From Micromonospora sp. WMMD812 (lineage in GTDB: Bacteria > Actinomycetota > Actinomycetes > Mycobacteriales > Micromonosporaceae), in assembly GCF_027497215.1 (NCBI RefSeq), contig NZ_CP114904.1, positions 5,847,001 through 5,911,000 on the forward strand: a stretch of DNA of 64,000 nucleotides. The letters run 5' to 3'. The translations under genes and the position numbers were made by a program. A model generated the notes under the pieces. It was given only the letters and a program-made list of their open reading frames with translations, was not told where the DNA came from and did no database searches. The stretch's first letter is position 1. Each line of letters begins with the position of its first letter. Shown piece after piece: positions 17,508 to 26,400 of the stretch.

Positions 17508-18938
17508 ATGACCTTGACCCGGGGCGGGATGGCGCGGGCCTGGGGCGGGACGGCGTGGCACCGCGGCTACAGCGTGGTGGTGTTCGTGCTGCTCGCCTCG
17601 CTGGACAACGTGACCATCGGTCTGGTGCCGCCGCTGTACGGCTCGATCGCCGACGCGTTCGACGTGTCGCAGCGGCTGCTCGGGCTGGTCACCGCGGTGA
17701 GCTTCCTGGTCAGCGCGGTGGCCGCGGTCGGCTGGGCGTACGTCGGCGACCGGACCCACCGCAAGCCGCTGCTCATGGTCGGCACGCTGATCTGGGCGGC
17801 CGGCACCGGCGGCAGCGCGATCGCCGGCAACTACGCGACCTTCCTGGTGGCGCAACTGGTCGCGGCGGTCGGCCTGGGCGCGGTCGGCTCGGTCGGCTTC
17901 TCCGTGGTCACCGACCTGATCTCGCCCCGCCGCCGCGGCTTGGTGATGAGCTTCTGGGGGCTCTCCCAGGGGGTGGGCACGCTGGCCGGCACGCTGGTCG
18001 GCGGCCTGCTCGGCAGCACCGACTGGCGTCGGCCGTTCCTGGTGCTGACCGTCGCCGGCCTGGCCGCCACGGCGGCGTACCTGTTCACGTACGACATCCG
18101 GCGGGGGCAGAGCGAGCCGGAGCTGGCCGGCGCGCTCGCCGCCGGCGCCGACTACGATTACCGGATCAGCCGGGCCGACCTGCCGCGGATCCTGGGCCGG
18201 CGGACCAACCGGTGGCTCGTCCTCCAGGGGCTGACCGCGCAGGCCGCCTTCGGGTCGCTGGTCTGGCTGCCGGTGCTCTTCCAGGAGCGGGCCGAGGCCC
18301 AGGGCTACTCGGAGCCGACTGCGGTGGCGGTGGGCGCGGTCTTCGCCACCCTGTTCCAGCTCGGAGGGGTGTTCTCCATCGTCGGCGGGCTGGTCGGTGA
18401 CGCGGTGCAGCGGCGTACGCCGCGAGGGCGCGCCCTCGTCGCGTCGGTCGGCATCCTCGCCGCGCTGCCGTTCTACCTGGTGCTCTTCTTCGTGCCGATC
18501 CGGATCGACGTGCCGGACGGCGCCGGCACAGGCGCGGTGGTGGGGGCCGTCCTGGCCAGCGTGGTCACCGAGCCGTCGGTCGGGCTCAGCCTGCTCACCG
18601 CGCTGCTCGCGCTGGCCCTCACCTCGGCGAACTCGCCGAACTGGTTCGCGCTGATCGCCGACGTCAACCCGCCCGAGCACCGGGGGACCGTGTACAGCCT
18701 GGGCAACCTGGTCAACGGGGTGGGCCGCGCGGCCGGCAACTATCTGGTCGGCGCGGCCTTCCAGGGCCTGCGCACGGCCTTCCCGCCGCCGCTGAACTTC
18801 GCCGTGGGGTTGGCCGCGTTCCAGCTCTTCTTCGTGCCCACCGGCGTCATGTACTGGCTCGCCTCGCGCACCTCGCCGAAGGACATCGACGACGTGCGCG
18901 ACCTCCTGCACGCCCGCGCCGGGCGCCTGGCGGAGTGA
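17508..18938 (+). CDS. MFS transporter
   Basis: The 476-residue integral membrane protein shows about twelve hydrophobic segments and the MFS loop motif GDRTHRKPLLMVG between helices 2 and 3. A cytoplasmic loop of about 45 residues (RRGQSEPELAG onward) separates the halves. The overall form is like spinster-type or sugar-phosphate-type MFS carriers. The substrate is not evident. It lies 62 bases after the AAA ATPase on the same strand and converges with the GH13 glucosidase across a strong hairpin. ATG 17508 is the only good start. Confidence 0.9.
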   Translation: MTLTRGGMARAWGGTAWHRGYSVVVFVLLASLDNVTIGLVPPLYGSIADAFDVSQRLLGLVTAVSFLVSAVAAVGWAYVGDRTHRKPLLMVGTLIWAAGTGGSAIAGNYATFLVAQLVAAVGLGAVGSVGFSVVTDLISPRRRGLVMSFWGLSQGVGTLAGTLVGGLLGSTDWRRPFLVLTVAGLAATAAYLFTYDIRRGQSEPELAGALAAGADYDYRISRADLPRILGRRTNRWLVLQGLTAQAAFGSLVWLPVLFQERAEAQGYSEPTAVAVGAVFATLFQLGGVFSIVGGLVGDAVQRRTPRGRALVASVGILAALPFYLVLFFVPIRIDVPDGAGTGAVVGAVLASVVTEPSVGLSLLTALLALALTSANSPNWFALIADVNPPEHRGTVYSLGNLVNGVGRAAGNYLVGAAFQGLRTAFPPPLNFAVGLAAFQLFFVPTGVMYWLASRTSPKDIDDVRDLLHARAGRLAE

Positions 18939-18941
18939 CGA

Positions 18942-18972
18942 GGGAGGAGCCCCGGCGGCCGGGGCCCCTCCC
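18942..18972. terminator. Shared hairpin terminator between MFS and GH13 genes
   Basis: GGGAGGAGCCCCGGC pairs with GCCGGGGCCCCTCCC at the junction of two convergent genes (stops at 18938 and 18999). There is no T-run, as is common in actinobacteria. It can serve both directions. Confidence 0.8.
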
Positions 18973-18998
18973 GCATCCGCGGTTCGTCGCCGGCCGGC

Positions 18999-20672
18999 TC
19001 AGCCGCGGAACCAGACGGTGACGTCGGTGGGAACCGCGCCGTCCTCGGTCAGCGGGCCGCTGGCGTGCAGCGGCTCGGCGCCGGGCGGCAGCGCCACGGG
19101 CTCGTCGCCGAAGTTGGTCAGCACGGTCAGCCCGCCGTTGTCGAAGGTGAGCACCGTGTCGCCGGACTCGCGCCAGCGCAGCGTGCCCCGGCCCAGCCCG
19201 TGCTCGCGGCGCAGCCGCAGCGCGGTCCGGTACATCTCGTAGGTCGACCCGGGCACGTCCCGCTGCCGGTCCAGGGCGTACTCGGCCCAGAGCGCCGGCT
19301 GCGGCAGCCAGCTCGCGTCGGTCGGCCCGAAGCCGTACGACGGGGCATCGGCCTCCCACGGGATCGGCACCCGGCACCCGTCCCGGCCGCGCTGGGTGTG
19401 CCCGCTGCGCTTCCAGGTCGGGTCCTGACGGGCCTCGTCGGGCATCGTGGTGTGCTCCGGCAGGCCCAGCTCCTCACCCTGGTAGAGGTAGGCCGAGCCG
19501 GGCAGCGCGAGCATCAGCAGGGTGGCCGCCCGGGCCCGGCGCAGGCCGAGCGCGGCGTCCGGCTGCGGGTCGCCGATGCCGATGCCGTTCGGGCGGGGCG
19601 TGCCGACCGGCAGGCCGAGCCGGGAGGCGTGCCGGACCACGTCGTGGTTGGACAGCACCCAGGTGGTGGGAGCGCCGACCGCGTCGGTCGCCTCCAGGGA
19701 GCGGGTGATCACGGCGTACTGGGCGGGCGCGGTCCACGAGGCGAGCAGGTACTCGAAGTTGAACGCCTGATGCATCTCGTCGGGCCGTACGTAGCGGGCC
19801 AGCCGCTCGGCCGGCTCCACCCACGCCTCGGCGACCAGGACCCGCTCGTCGGGGTAGCTGTCGAGCACCCGGCGCCAGTCGCGGTAGACCTCGTGCACGC
19901 CGTCCTGGTCCCACATCGGGGGCCGCGGCTTCTCGACCTCGTTGCCGGAGAGGATCTCCTGCGGCTCCTGCCAGTCGGCCAGGTCGGCCTGCTTGATCAG
20001 GCCGTGCGCCACGTCGACCCGGAAGCCGTCCACCCCGCGGTCCAGCCAGAACCGCAGGATGTCCAGGAACTCCGTGCGGATCTCGGGGTTGTCCCAGTTC
20101 AGGTCGGGCTGGCCGGTGTCGAACAGGTGCAGGTACCACTGGCCCGGCCGCCCGTCCGGGTCGACGACGCGGGTCCACGCCGGACCGCCGAACACACTCT
20201 GCCAGTCGTTCGGCGGCTGCTCGCCGTCCGGTCCGCGGCCGTCCCGGAAGACGTACCGGGACCGCTCGGGGCTGCCGGGGGCGGCCGCCAGCGCCTCGCT
20301 GAACCACCGGTGGGCCGACGAGGTGTGGTTGGGCACCAGGTCGACGATCACCCGCAGGCCGCGCGCGCGGGCCTCGTTGATCAGCTTGTCCGCGTCCGGC
20401 AGACGACCGAAGAGCGGGTCAACGTCCCGGTAGTCGGCCACGTCGTAGCCCGCGTCGGCCTGCGGTGACGGGTAGAACGGCGAGAGCCAGACCGCGTCCA
20501 CGCCCAGCTCGACGAGGTGGTCGAGGCGGGCGGTGATGCCCGGCAGGTCGCCGATCCCGTCCCCGTCGGAGTCGGCGAACGACCGCGGGTAGATCTGGTA
20601 GATGACCGCCTCGGTCCACCAGCCGGTGATCGGGTCGCCGGACGGACTCTGCTGCGTCTGGTTGGTGTTCAG
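18999..20672 (-). CDS. GH13 alpha-glucosidase with probable CTG start
   Basis: The 557-residue enzyme hydrolyses alpha-glucosidic bonds of oligosaccharides. It has the GH13 regions: PNHTS, the nucleophile Asp in GVDGFRVDVAHG, the acid/base Glu in LVAEAWVEP, and the transition-state Asp in SNHDVVRH. Homology runs upstream of GTG 20501 through TGWWTEAVIYQIYPRSFADSD, which contains the first barrel strand, but no ATG, GTG or TTG exists in that part of the frame. The only placed candidate is CTG at 20672, with AGGAG 6 bases upstream, giving the usual family start MNTNQ. No signal peptide, so it is cytoplasmic. It lies 66 bases after the lacI-type gene. Confidence 0.92.
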   Translation of the reverse strand: MNTNQTQQSPSGDPITGWWTEAVIYQIYPRSFADSDGDGIGDLPGITARLDHLVELGVDAVWLSPFYPSPQADAGYDVADYRDVDPLFGRLPDADKLINEARARGLRVIVDLVPNHTSSAHRWFSEALAAAPGSPERSRYVFRDGRGPDGEQPPNDWQSVFGGPAWTRVVDPDGRPGQWYLHLFDTGQPDLNWDNPEIRTEFLDILRFWLDRGVDGFRVDVAHGLIKQADLADWQEPQEILSGNEVEKPRPPMWDQDGVHEVYRDWRRVLDSYPDERVLVAEAWVEPAERLARYVRPDEMHQAFNFEYLLASWTAPAQYAVITRSLEATDAVGAPTTWVLSNHDVVRHASRLGLPVGTPRPNGIGIGDPQPDAALGLRRARAATLLMLALPGSAYLYQGEELGLPEHTTMPDEARQDPTWKRSGHTQRGRDGCRVPIPWEADAPSYGFGPTDASWLPQPALWAEYALDRQRDVPGSTYEMYRTALRLRREHGLGRGTLRWRESGDTVLTFDNGGLTVLTNFGDEPVALPPGAEPLHASGPLTEDGAVPTDVTVWFRG

Positions 20673-20738
20673 GGCCTTCTCCTGTGTGTCGTGCGGTGGC
20701 TCGGTGGCGTCCCGGCGGCGCTGGCGGGCGGTCGGTGT

Positions 20739-21803
20739 TCAGTGTGCCCGGGGTGGTGCGGTCGACTCGCGGACGACCAGCCGAGTGGGCAGGATCACCG
20801 GCGGACTCGACGTGTCCGGGCCGGCGGCCGGCTCGAGAGGCCGGCCGGCGACGGGATCGAGCGCCCGGCCGCCGAGCGGGTCGAGCAGGATCCGGGCGGC
20901 CAGTCGACCCTGCTCCGCCGCCGGTTGGGCGATCGTGCTCAGGCCGAGCACGCCGGCGAGGTCGTGGTCGTCGATGCCGATCACGCTGACGTCCTGCGGT
21001 ACGCGCAGCCCGGCGTCGCGCAGCGCGGTGATCGCGCCCATCGCCATCTCGTCGCAGGCCGCGACGATCGCCGTCGGCGGCTCGCCCCGGGCCAGCAGCT
21101 CCGTGGTGGCCCGGTTGCCGCCGTCGATGGTGAACTGCGACTCCACGTCCAGGCTCGGGTCCGGCCGGATCCCGGCCGCCCGCAGCTCCGCCTGGTAGCC
21201 GCGCCGCCGGTCCAGGTGGGTGGTGTAGGCCAGCTCGTCGTCGGGGTCGCCGGAGATGTGCGCGATCCGCCGGTGACCGAGGTCGAGCAGGTGCCGGGTG
21301 GCGGTCCGTGCGGCGGCCACGTCGTCGATCCGGACGCAGGGCCAGCCCGGCACGCCGGTGCCCGAGCTGATCGTCACGCCGGGGAGGTCCAGCGCGGCGA
21401 GGGCGGTCAGGTCGGCGGCGCGCAGCGGGGTGGCCACCAGGATGATGGCGTCCACCCGCTTGTGCAGGTTCGCGGTCCGCAGCACCCGCTGCCGGATCTG
21501 CTCCCGCCCGCCGAGGTTGTGCAGCAGCAGGTCGTAGCCGGACTGGTGGAGGAAGTCCTCGACCGCCTCGACGACCGTGCTGAAGAACCACCGGGTGATC
21601 CGTGGGACCACCACGGCGACGGTGCCGGTGCGGCCGCCGGCCAGCCGCGACGCACTGGGCGAGACGGCGTACTCCAGTTGCTGGGCGGCGGCCAGCACCC
21701 GGTGCCGGGTCGCGGGCGAGACCGTCGGAAGCCCGCGCAGTGCCCGGGAGACGGTGGCGGTGGAGACCCCGGCCAGCCGGGCGACATCATCAATCCTCGT
21801 CAC
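20739..21803 (-). CDS. LacI family repressor of the alpha-glucoside cluster
   Basis: The 354-residue regulator has an N-terminal helix-turn-helix and hinge (MTRIDDVARLAGVSTATVSRAL, then AASRLAGGRTGTVAVVVP-type hinge) and a periplasmic-binding-protein-like sugar domain. It sits between the permease and GH13 genes on the same strand, so it is probably autoregulated within the operon. The palindrome at 25357-25370, upstream of the binding-protein gene, matches the LacI operator type and is its probable target. GTG 21803 starts the helix-turn-helix at residue 3, as usual for the family. The inducer is probably a maltose-like or other alpha-glucoside. Confidence 0.93.
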   Translation of the reverse strand: MTRIDDVARLAGVSTATVSRALRGLPTVSPATRHRVLAAAQQLEYAVSPSASRLAGGRTGTVAVVVPRITRWFFSTVVEAVEDFLHQSGYDLLLHNLGGREQIRQRVLRTANLHKRVDAIILVATPLRAADLTALAALDLPGVTISSGTGVPGWPCVRIDDVAAARTATRHLLDLGHRRIAHISGDPDDELAYTTHLDRRRGYQAELRAAGIRPDPSLDVESQFTIDGGNRATTELLARGEPPTAIVAACDEMAMGAITALRDAGLRVPQDVSVIGIDDHDLAGVLGLSTIAQPAAEQGRLAARILLDPLGGRALDPVAGRPLEPAAGPDTSSPPVILPTRLVVRESTAPPRAH

Positions 21804-21866
21804 GGTTTCCCCCGCTCCGGGTCCGCGCCCGCCGCCGCCCGGAGCCGGGCGGCGGCGAAGGCGCGG

Positions 21867-22832
21867 TCAGCCCTTGACGCTGCCGGCGAGCAGGCCTCGC
21901 ACGAAGTAGCGCTGGAGGGACAGGAACACGATCAGCGGTACGACGATCGACACGAACGCGCCGGCGGTGAGTCGCTGCCACTCGTTGCCCCGGGTGCCGG
22001 CCATCTCGGCCAGCCGGACAGTGAGCGGGGCGGTCTCGTTGCCGCCTCCGGCGAAGATCAGCGCGACCAGCAGGTCGTTCCAGACCCAGAGGAACTGGAA
22101 GATGCCGAACGCGGCCAGCGCCGGGGTGATCAGCGGCAGCACGATGGTGCGGAAGATCTTCGGGTGGCTCGCCCCGTCGACCCGGGCCGCCTCCATCAGG
22201 TCTCCGGGCAGTTGCGAGATGAAGTTGTGCAGCAGGAAGACGGCGAACGGAAGCGCGAAGCAGGTGTGCGCGAACCACACCTGGGCGAACTTCTGTTCGT
22301 CGACCAGGTCCCAGGCCGGCATCAGGGTGACGCCGGCGACGGTGACGCCGGTGGAGAAGAACTTCAGCAGCGGCACCAGGGCCATCTGGAGGGGCACGAT
22401 CTGCAGCGCGAAGATCGCGATGTAGACCCAGTCCCGACCCCGGAAGTTGATCCACGCCAGCGCGTACGCGGCCAGGGCCGCGAAGGCGAGCGGGAAGAGC
22501 ACCGACGGGATGGTGATCGCCAGCGAGTTGATGAAGTAGCTGGCGAGCTGCCCGGACGACGCCGACCGCCCGAACAGGACCTCCTGGTAGTTCTCCAGGG
22601 TGAACTGCGGGTTGGTGAAGGCGGTCCACCAGCCGGTGGTCTTGATCTCGTCCTCCGGCCGGAGCGAGGAGATGAAGAGACCGAAGGTCGGGATGGTCCA
22701 GACCACCGCGATGACGATCGAGACGAGGGTCGCGGTGCGGCTGTTCAGCCGCCTGCGGACCCGCCCGGCGGTGGTCTTCGGTTCGTCGGTCTGCTGGGTG
22801 CCGGCGGCAATCGTGGGCGTGGCGGTGGTCAT
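21867..22832 (-). CDS. Sugar ABC transporter permease (MalG/AglG type)
   Basis: The 321-residue protein has about six membrane helices and the EAA loop that contacts the ATPase (EAARVDGASHPKIFRTIVLP). It belongs to the MalG-like carbohydrate permeases (CUT1). The start is one base after the stop of the first permease, so translation is coupled. No ATPase gene lies in the cluster. In actinobacteria such importers share one ATPase (MsiK) encoded elsewhere, which is inferred here. Its partner permease is encoded at 22834-23880. Confidence 0.95.
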   Translation of the reverse strand: MTTATPTIAAGTQQTDEPKTTAGRVRRRLNSRTATLVSIVIAVVWTIPTFGLFISSLRPEDEIKTTGWWTAFTNPQFTLENYQEVLFGRSASSGQLASYFINSLAITIPSVLFPLAFAALAAYALAWINFRGRDWVYIAIFALQIVPLQMALVPLLKFFSTGVTVAGVTLMPAWDLVDEQKFAQVWFAHTCFALPFAVFLLHNFISQLPGDLMEAARVDGASHPKIFRTIVLPLITPALAAFGIFQFLWVWNDLLVALIFAGGGNETAPLTVRLAEMAGTRGNEWQRLTAGAFVSIVVPLIVFLSLQRYFVRGLLAGSVKG

Positions 22833-22833
22833 C

Positions 22834-23880
22834 TCAGCCCTCCCGCTGCTGACGGAGGTTGCGGATCTGGTAGATCACGACCGGGATGACCAGGATGAAG
22901 AGGAAGACCGCGAGCGCGGAGCCCTGCCCGTTCTGGCCGTACCGGAACGCCTGGTTGTACATCTCGTTGGCGATCACGCTGGTGTCGTAGTTGCCGTTGG
23001 TCGCGGTCCGGACGATGTCGAAGACCTTGAGCGTGGCGATCGAGAGCGTCACCACCACCACGATCAGCGCCGGTCGGATGCTCGGCAGGGTGATCTGCCG
23101 GAACATCTGCCACGCCGTCACCCCGTCGAGTCGGGCGGCCTCCACGATGTCCGCGGGGATCGCCTTGATGGCGGCGGAGAGCACCACCATGGCGAAACCG
23201 GCCTGGATCCAGACCATGATGACGATCAGCAGCAGCGTGTTCAGCGGTGATTCCAGCAGCCACTGCTTGGGCTCGCCGCCGAGGCTGACCACGATCTGGT
23301 TGAGCAGGCCGATCTGGTCGCCCTCGCCCCGGTAGGCGTAGACGAACTTCCAGATGATGCTGGCGCCGACGAACGAGATCGCCATCGGCAGGAAGATGAG
23401 GGACTTGGCGACCGCCTCGAACCGGGCCTTGTCCACCAGCACCGCGTAGATCAGGCCGAACGAGGTCGCCACGAGCGGGACCAGGAGCACCCAGACGAGG
23501 GTGTTGATCAGCACCCGGACGATCGAGTCGTCGGAGAACATCCAGCTGTAGTTGCGCAGCCCCACCCAGTTGTTGCTGCCCGCGTCCATGAAGGAGAGCA
23601 GCGTGGTGCGGATGGCCGGGACCACCAGCCCGATGGTGAGCAGCAGCATCGTCGGCAGCAGGAAGAAGAGCGCGAAGGCCCCCTCCCGTTGCTTCGGACG
23701 CCGGGGGAGCGGGGTGCCGCTGGTGGACGCGGCGACGAGCTGCGCCTCCCGACGGCGGGCGAACCAGGCCGGCACCACGTCGAGGAGCAGGAGCAGGCCG
23801 CCCACCACCGCGACGAAAGCGATCAGCCCGTACATCAGCATGAGGAACTTCGGCTGTTCCTCCGCGAAGTCGAACTCCAT
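22834..23880 (-). CDS. Sugar ABC transporter permease (MalF/AglF type)
   Basis: The 348-residue membrane protein is the MalF-like partner. It has an N-terminal helix, a charged cytoplasmic stretch around residues 45-60, then a permease core with the EAA loop (EAARLDGVTAWQMFRQITLP). It contains several hydrophobic segments and no signal peptide. ATG 23880 follows the substrate-binding gene by 66 bases on the same strand. With the second permease it forms the channel for sugars delivered by the lipoprotein. Confidence 0.95.
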   Translation of the reverse strand: MEFDFAEEQPKFLMLMYGLIAFVAVVGGLLLLLDVVPAWFARRREAQLVAASTSGTPLPRRPKQREGAFALFFLLPTMLLLTIGLVVPAIRTTLLSFMDAGSNNWVGLRNYSWMFSDDSIVRVLINTLVWVLLVPLVATSFGLIYAVLVDKARFEAVAKSLIFLPMAISFVGASIIWKFVYAYRGEGDQIGLLNQIVVSLGGEPKQWLLESPLNTLLLIVIMVWIQAGFAMVVLSAAIKAIPADIVEAARLDGVTAWQMFRQITLPSIRPALIVVVVTLSIATLKVFDIVRTATNGNYDTSVIANEMYNQAFRYGQNGQGSALAVFLFILVIPVVIYQIRNLRQQREG

Positions 23881-23946
23881 CGACCCTCCCAGGTCCGGAT
23901 CCGCGGGTGGGCCGGTCCGCGCACGCGGACCGGCCCACCGCTCAGA

Positions 23947-25290
23947 TCACTTCCAGCTGCTCTCGATGCCCTGGAGCACCGAGGCGGTGTCCTTGCCGTT
24001 GATCCACTCGACCATGCCCTTCCAGAACGTGCCCGCGCCGACCGCGGCCGGCATCAGGTCCGAACCGTCGAAGCGGAAGACGCCGCTCTTGTCCTGCAGG
24101 ATCTGGACGGAGAGCTTGTCGATCGGGCTGGCGACGTTGGCGATGTCCAGCTTGTTGTTCGCCGTGACCCAGTTGCCGAGCTTCGCCCGGCTGTTGACGT
24201 ACTCGGCCGAGGCCAGGTAGGTCTGCACGGCCTGGACCTCGGGCCGGTCGGCGTAGGCGACGACGAACTCGCCGGCACCCAGGACCGGCTTGCCCTTGGC
24301 CTGGTCGATGGCCGGGAAGTAGAACGCGAACGCGTCGCCGTCCTCGGCCACCTTGGTGCCGTCGGGGAACTGGTTGGCGTAGAACGACGCCTGCCGGTGC
24401 ATGGCGCACTTGCCGGTGGTGATCGGCAGGCCGGCCTCACCGAAGGCGGTGGTGCCGATGCTCTTCACGCCGCCGAAGCCGCCGTTCATGTACTTCTCGC
24501 TCTTGAGGATGGTGCCGGCCCGGTCGACCGCGTCGACGATCCGCGGGTCGTTGAACGGGATGGCATGCGTGGTCCACTGGTCGTAGACCTCGGGGCCCTG
24601 CGTCCGCAGCAGCACGTCCTCGATCCAGTCGGTGGCCGGCCAGCCGGTGGCGTCACCGGACTCGATGCCGGCGCACCACGGCTTGATGCCGCTGGCCGCG
24701 ATCGTGTCGCTGAGCTTGATCATGTCGTCCCAGCTGGTCGGGACCGTCCAGCCCTTCTCCTTGAAGAGCTTCGGCGAGTACCAGACGAAGGACTTCACGT
24801 TGGCGCCGAGCGGCACGCCGTAGAGGGTGCCGTTGACCGTGCCGTACTTCAGCCAGTCGGCCGGCAGGTTCTGCTCGGCCATGGCCTTGGTGTCGGGCCC
24901 GAGGGACTTCAGCTTGCCGGCGTCGGCGAACCGCTTGACCAGACCCGGCTGGGGCACGAACGCCAGGTCGGGCGCGTTGCCACCGTCGACGCGGACCGGC
25001 AGCTGAGCCTCGAACTCGGCGTTGCCCTCGTAGTCGATCTCGATGCCGGTGCACTCGGTGAACTGCTCCCACGAGCGCTCCAGCAGGTCGGCCTCCGCGT
25101 CCCGGATCGACGCGTAGATCGAGACCTTCTTGCCGTCGTGGCCCTCGTACTTGTCATATGCGGCGCACTCGGCCGAGTCCGCGTTGCTGCTTCCCTTGTC
25201 GTTGCCGGTGCCGCAGGCCGTGGCGCTGATAGCCAGCCCCAGTACGCCGGCGATCACGAAGGCCTGGCGTGGTCTGGTGAAGACCGCCAT
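23947..25290 (-). CDS. Sugar ABC transporter substrate-binding lipoprotein
   Basis: The 447-residue protein is an extracellular solute-binding protein of the CUT1 type. It begins with a lipoprotein signal (AGVLGLAISATAC), with the lipid-modified Cys near residue 23, so it is tethered outside the membrane. ATG 25290 has a near-perfect AAAGGAGG 5 bases upstream; the open frame continues to 25497 but that stretch is the control region. It is the first gene of the uptake cluster, followed by two permeases, the LacI regulator and the GH13 enzyme. The sugar is probably an alpha-glucoside, inferred from the glucosidase. Confidence 0.95.
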   Translation of the reverse strand: MAVFTRPRQAFVIAGVLGLAISATACGTGNDKGSSNADSAECAAYDKYEGHDGKKVSIYASIRDAEADLLERSWEQFTECTGIEIDYEGNAEFEAQLPVRVDGGNAPDLAFVPQPGLVKRFADAGKLKSLGPDTKAMAEQNLPADWLKYGTVNGTLYGVPLGANVKSFVWYSPKLFKEKGWTVPTSWDDMIKLSDTIAASGIKPWCAGIESGDATGWPATDWIEDVLLRTQGPEVYDQWTTHAIPFNDPRIVDAVDRAGTILKSEKYMNGGFGGVKSIGTTAFGEAGLPITTGKCAMHRQASFYANQFPDGTKVAEDGDAFAFYFPAIDQAKGKPVLGAGEFVVAYADRPEVQAVQTYLASAEYVNSRAKLGNWVTANNKLDIANVASPIDKLSVQILQDKSGVFRFDGSDLMPAAVGAGTFWKGMVEWINGKDTASVLQGIESSWK

Positions 25291-25356
25291 GCCGTCCTCC
25301 TTTCTTGCCGGCGCGTCGTGGTCTGACCCGGCGCCGGTCCGATGGGCGTCCCCACA

Positions 25357-25370
25357 TGTAAGCGCTTGCA
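25357..25370. promoter_or_regulatory. LacI-type operator
   Basis: TGTAAGCGCTTGCA is a near-perfect palindrome centred on the CG of AAGCGCTT, the classic core of LacI/GalR family operators. It lies 67 bases upstream of the start of the substrate-binding protein gene and is the probable binding site of the regulator encoded at 20739-21803. Confidence 0.82.
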
Positions 25371-25525
25371 TCCGGCGCGGTCCACCCCCTGTCAGACACG
25401 GACTAGTAACAATCCGGAAACCTGGCGGGCTGCGATGGTCACGCTCCCACGACTCTTTCGAAGGTTGGCGATATCTGTCAGGCTGTACGAGCCACATCGA
25501 AGGTTTTCAACATAGGAGGACCTGG

Positions 25526-26299
25526 ATGCGTAAGCGATGGTTCAGCCTGATGGCGGCCGGCCTGCTGGTCGGCGCCACCCTGCTACCCGCGGCCCCGGCG
25601 ATGGCCGCCCCGACGTTCAAGGTGCCGTTCCCCTGCGGCCAGTCCTGGTCCGGCCAGACCCGGTCTGACCACAGCCCGGCGTACGCCGTCGACTTCAACC
25701 GGACGGACGACCTGGGCGACCCGGTGGTGGCCAGCGCGCCGGGCACCGTCGACCGGGTCACCGATCTCGGTGGCACCAGCTACGGAAAGTACGTCCGGAT
25801 CAGCCACGCCGGTGGGTACCACACCTACTACGCCCACCTGAACGGCTTCAACGTCTCGGTCGGCCAGAGCGTGGGCTACGGCAAGGTGATCGGCTGGGTG
25901 GGCAGCACCGGCGGCTCGACCGGCCCGCACCTGCACTACGAGCAGCGCCTGAACGGCAGCGACATCCAGGTCCGGTTCAACGGCGCCCTCGCGCTCTACT
26001 GGGGCACGAAGTCGTACACCAGCGACAACGGCTGCTCCTCCGGCAGCGCCACGGGCACGGTCAACACCAGCGGCACCCCGCTGACCGTCCGCTCCGGCCC
26101 GGGCACCGGCTACAGCGCGGTCGGGACGGTCGCCGACGGCGCCCAGGTGACCATCCAGTGCCAGACCAGCGGCACCAGCGTCACCGGCACGTACGGCACC
26201 AGCACGATCTGGGACCGGATCGGGTCCGGCCGCTTCATCTCCGACGCGTACGTCTACACCGGGCACGACGGCTACATCCCGGGCGTGCCACGCTGCTGA
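25526..26299 (+). CDS. Secreted M23 peptidase with SH3 domain
   Basis: The 257-residue protein has a clear Sec signal peptide (residues 1-27, cleavage after AMA). A lysostaphin-like M23 domain follows, with zinc ligands in HSPAYAVDF and GPHLHYE. The C-terminal part (about 170-250) is a bacterial SH3 domain (TPLTVRSGPGTGYSAVGTV). It probably cleaves peptide cross-links of peptidoglycan or a secreted target. ATG 25526 has AGGAGGA 5 bases upstream. The gene is divergent from the sugar-uptake cluster and ends in a strong hairpin, so it is a single-gene unit. Confidence 0.93.
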   Translation: MRKRWFSLMAAGLLVGATLLPAAPAMAAPTFKVPFPCGQSWSGQTRSDHSPAYAVDFNRTDDLGDPVVASAPGTVDRVTDLGGTSYGKYVRISHAGGYHTYYAHLNGFNVSVGQSVGYGKVIGWVGSTGGSTGPHLHYEQRLNGSDIQVRFNGALALYWGTKSYTSDNGCSSGSATGTVNTSGTPLTVRSGPGTGYSAVGTVADGAQVTIQCQTSGTSVTGTYGTSTIWDRIGSGRFISDAYVYTGHDGYIPGVPRC

Positions 26300-26309
26300 G
26301 CCGCCCCGC

Positions 26310-26338
26310 TGGGCCCGGCCGGAAACCGGTCGGGCCCA
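26310..26338 (+). terminator. Hairpin terminator after the M23 gene
   Basis: TGGGCCCGGCCGG pairs with CCGGTCGGGCCCA (one G-U pair) around an AAA loop, 10 bases after the stop at 26299. It has no T-run. Confidence 0.78.
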
Positions 26339-26400
26339 CGTTGGCCGGCGCGCGGCGGTCGAGCCGATGCCGACCGGCATCCCCCCGGGCCGGACCTGGG

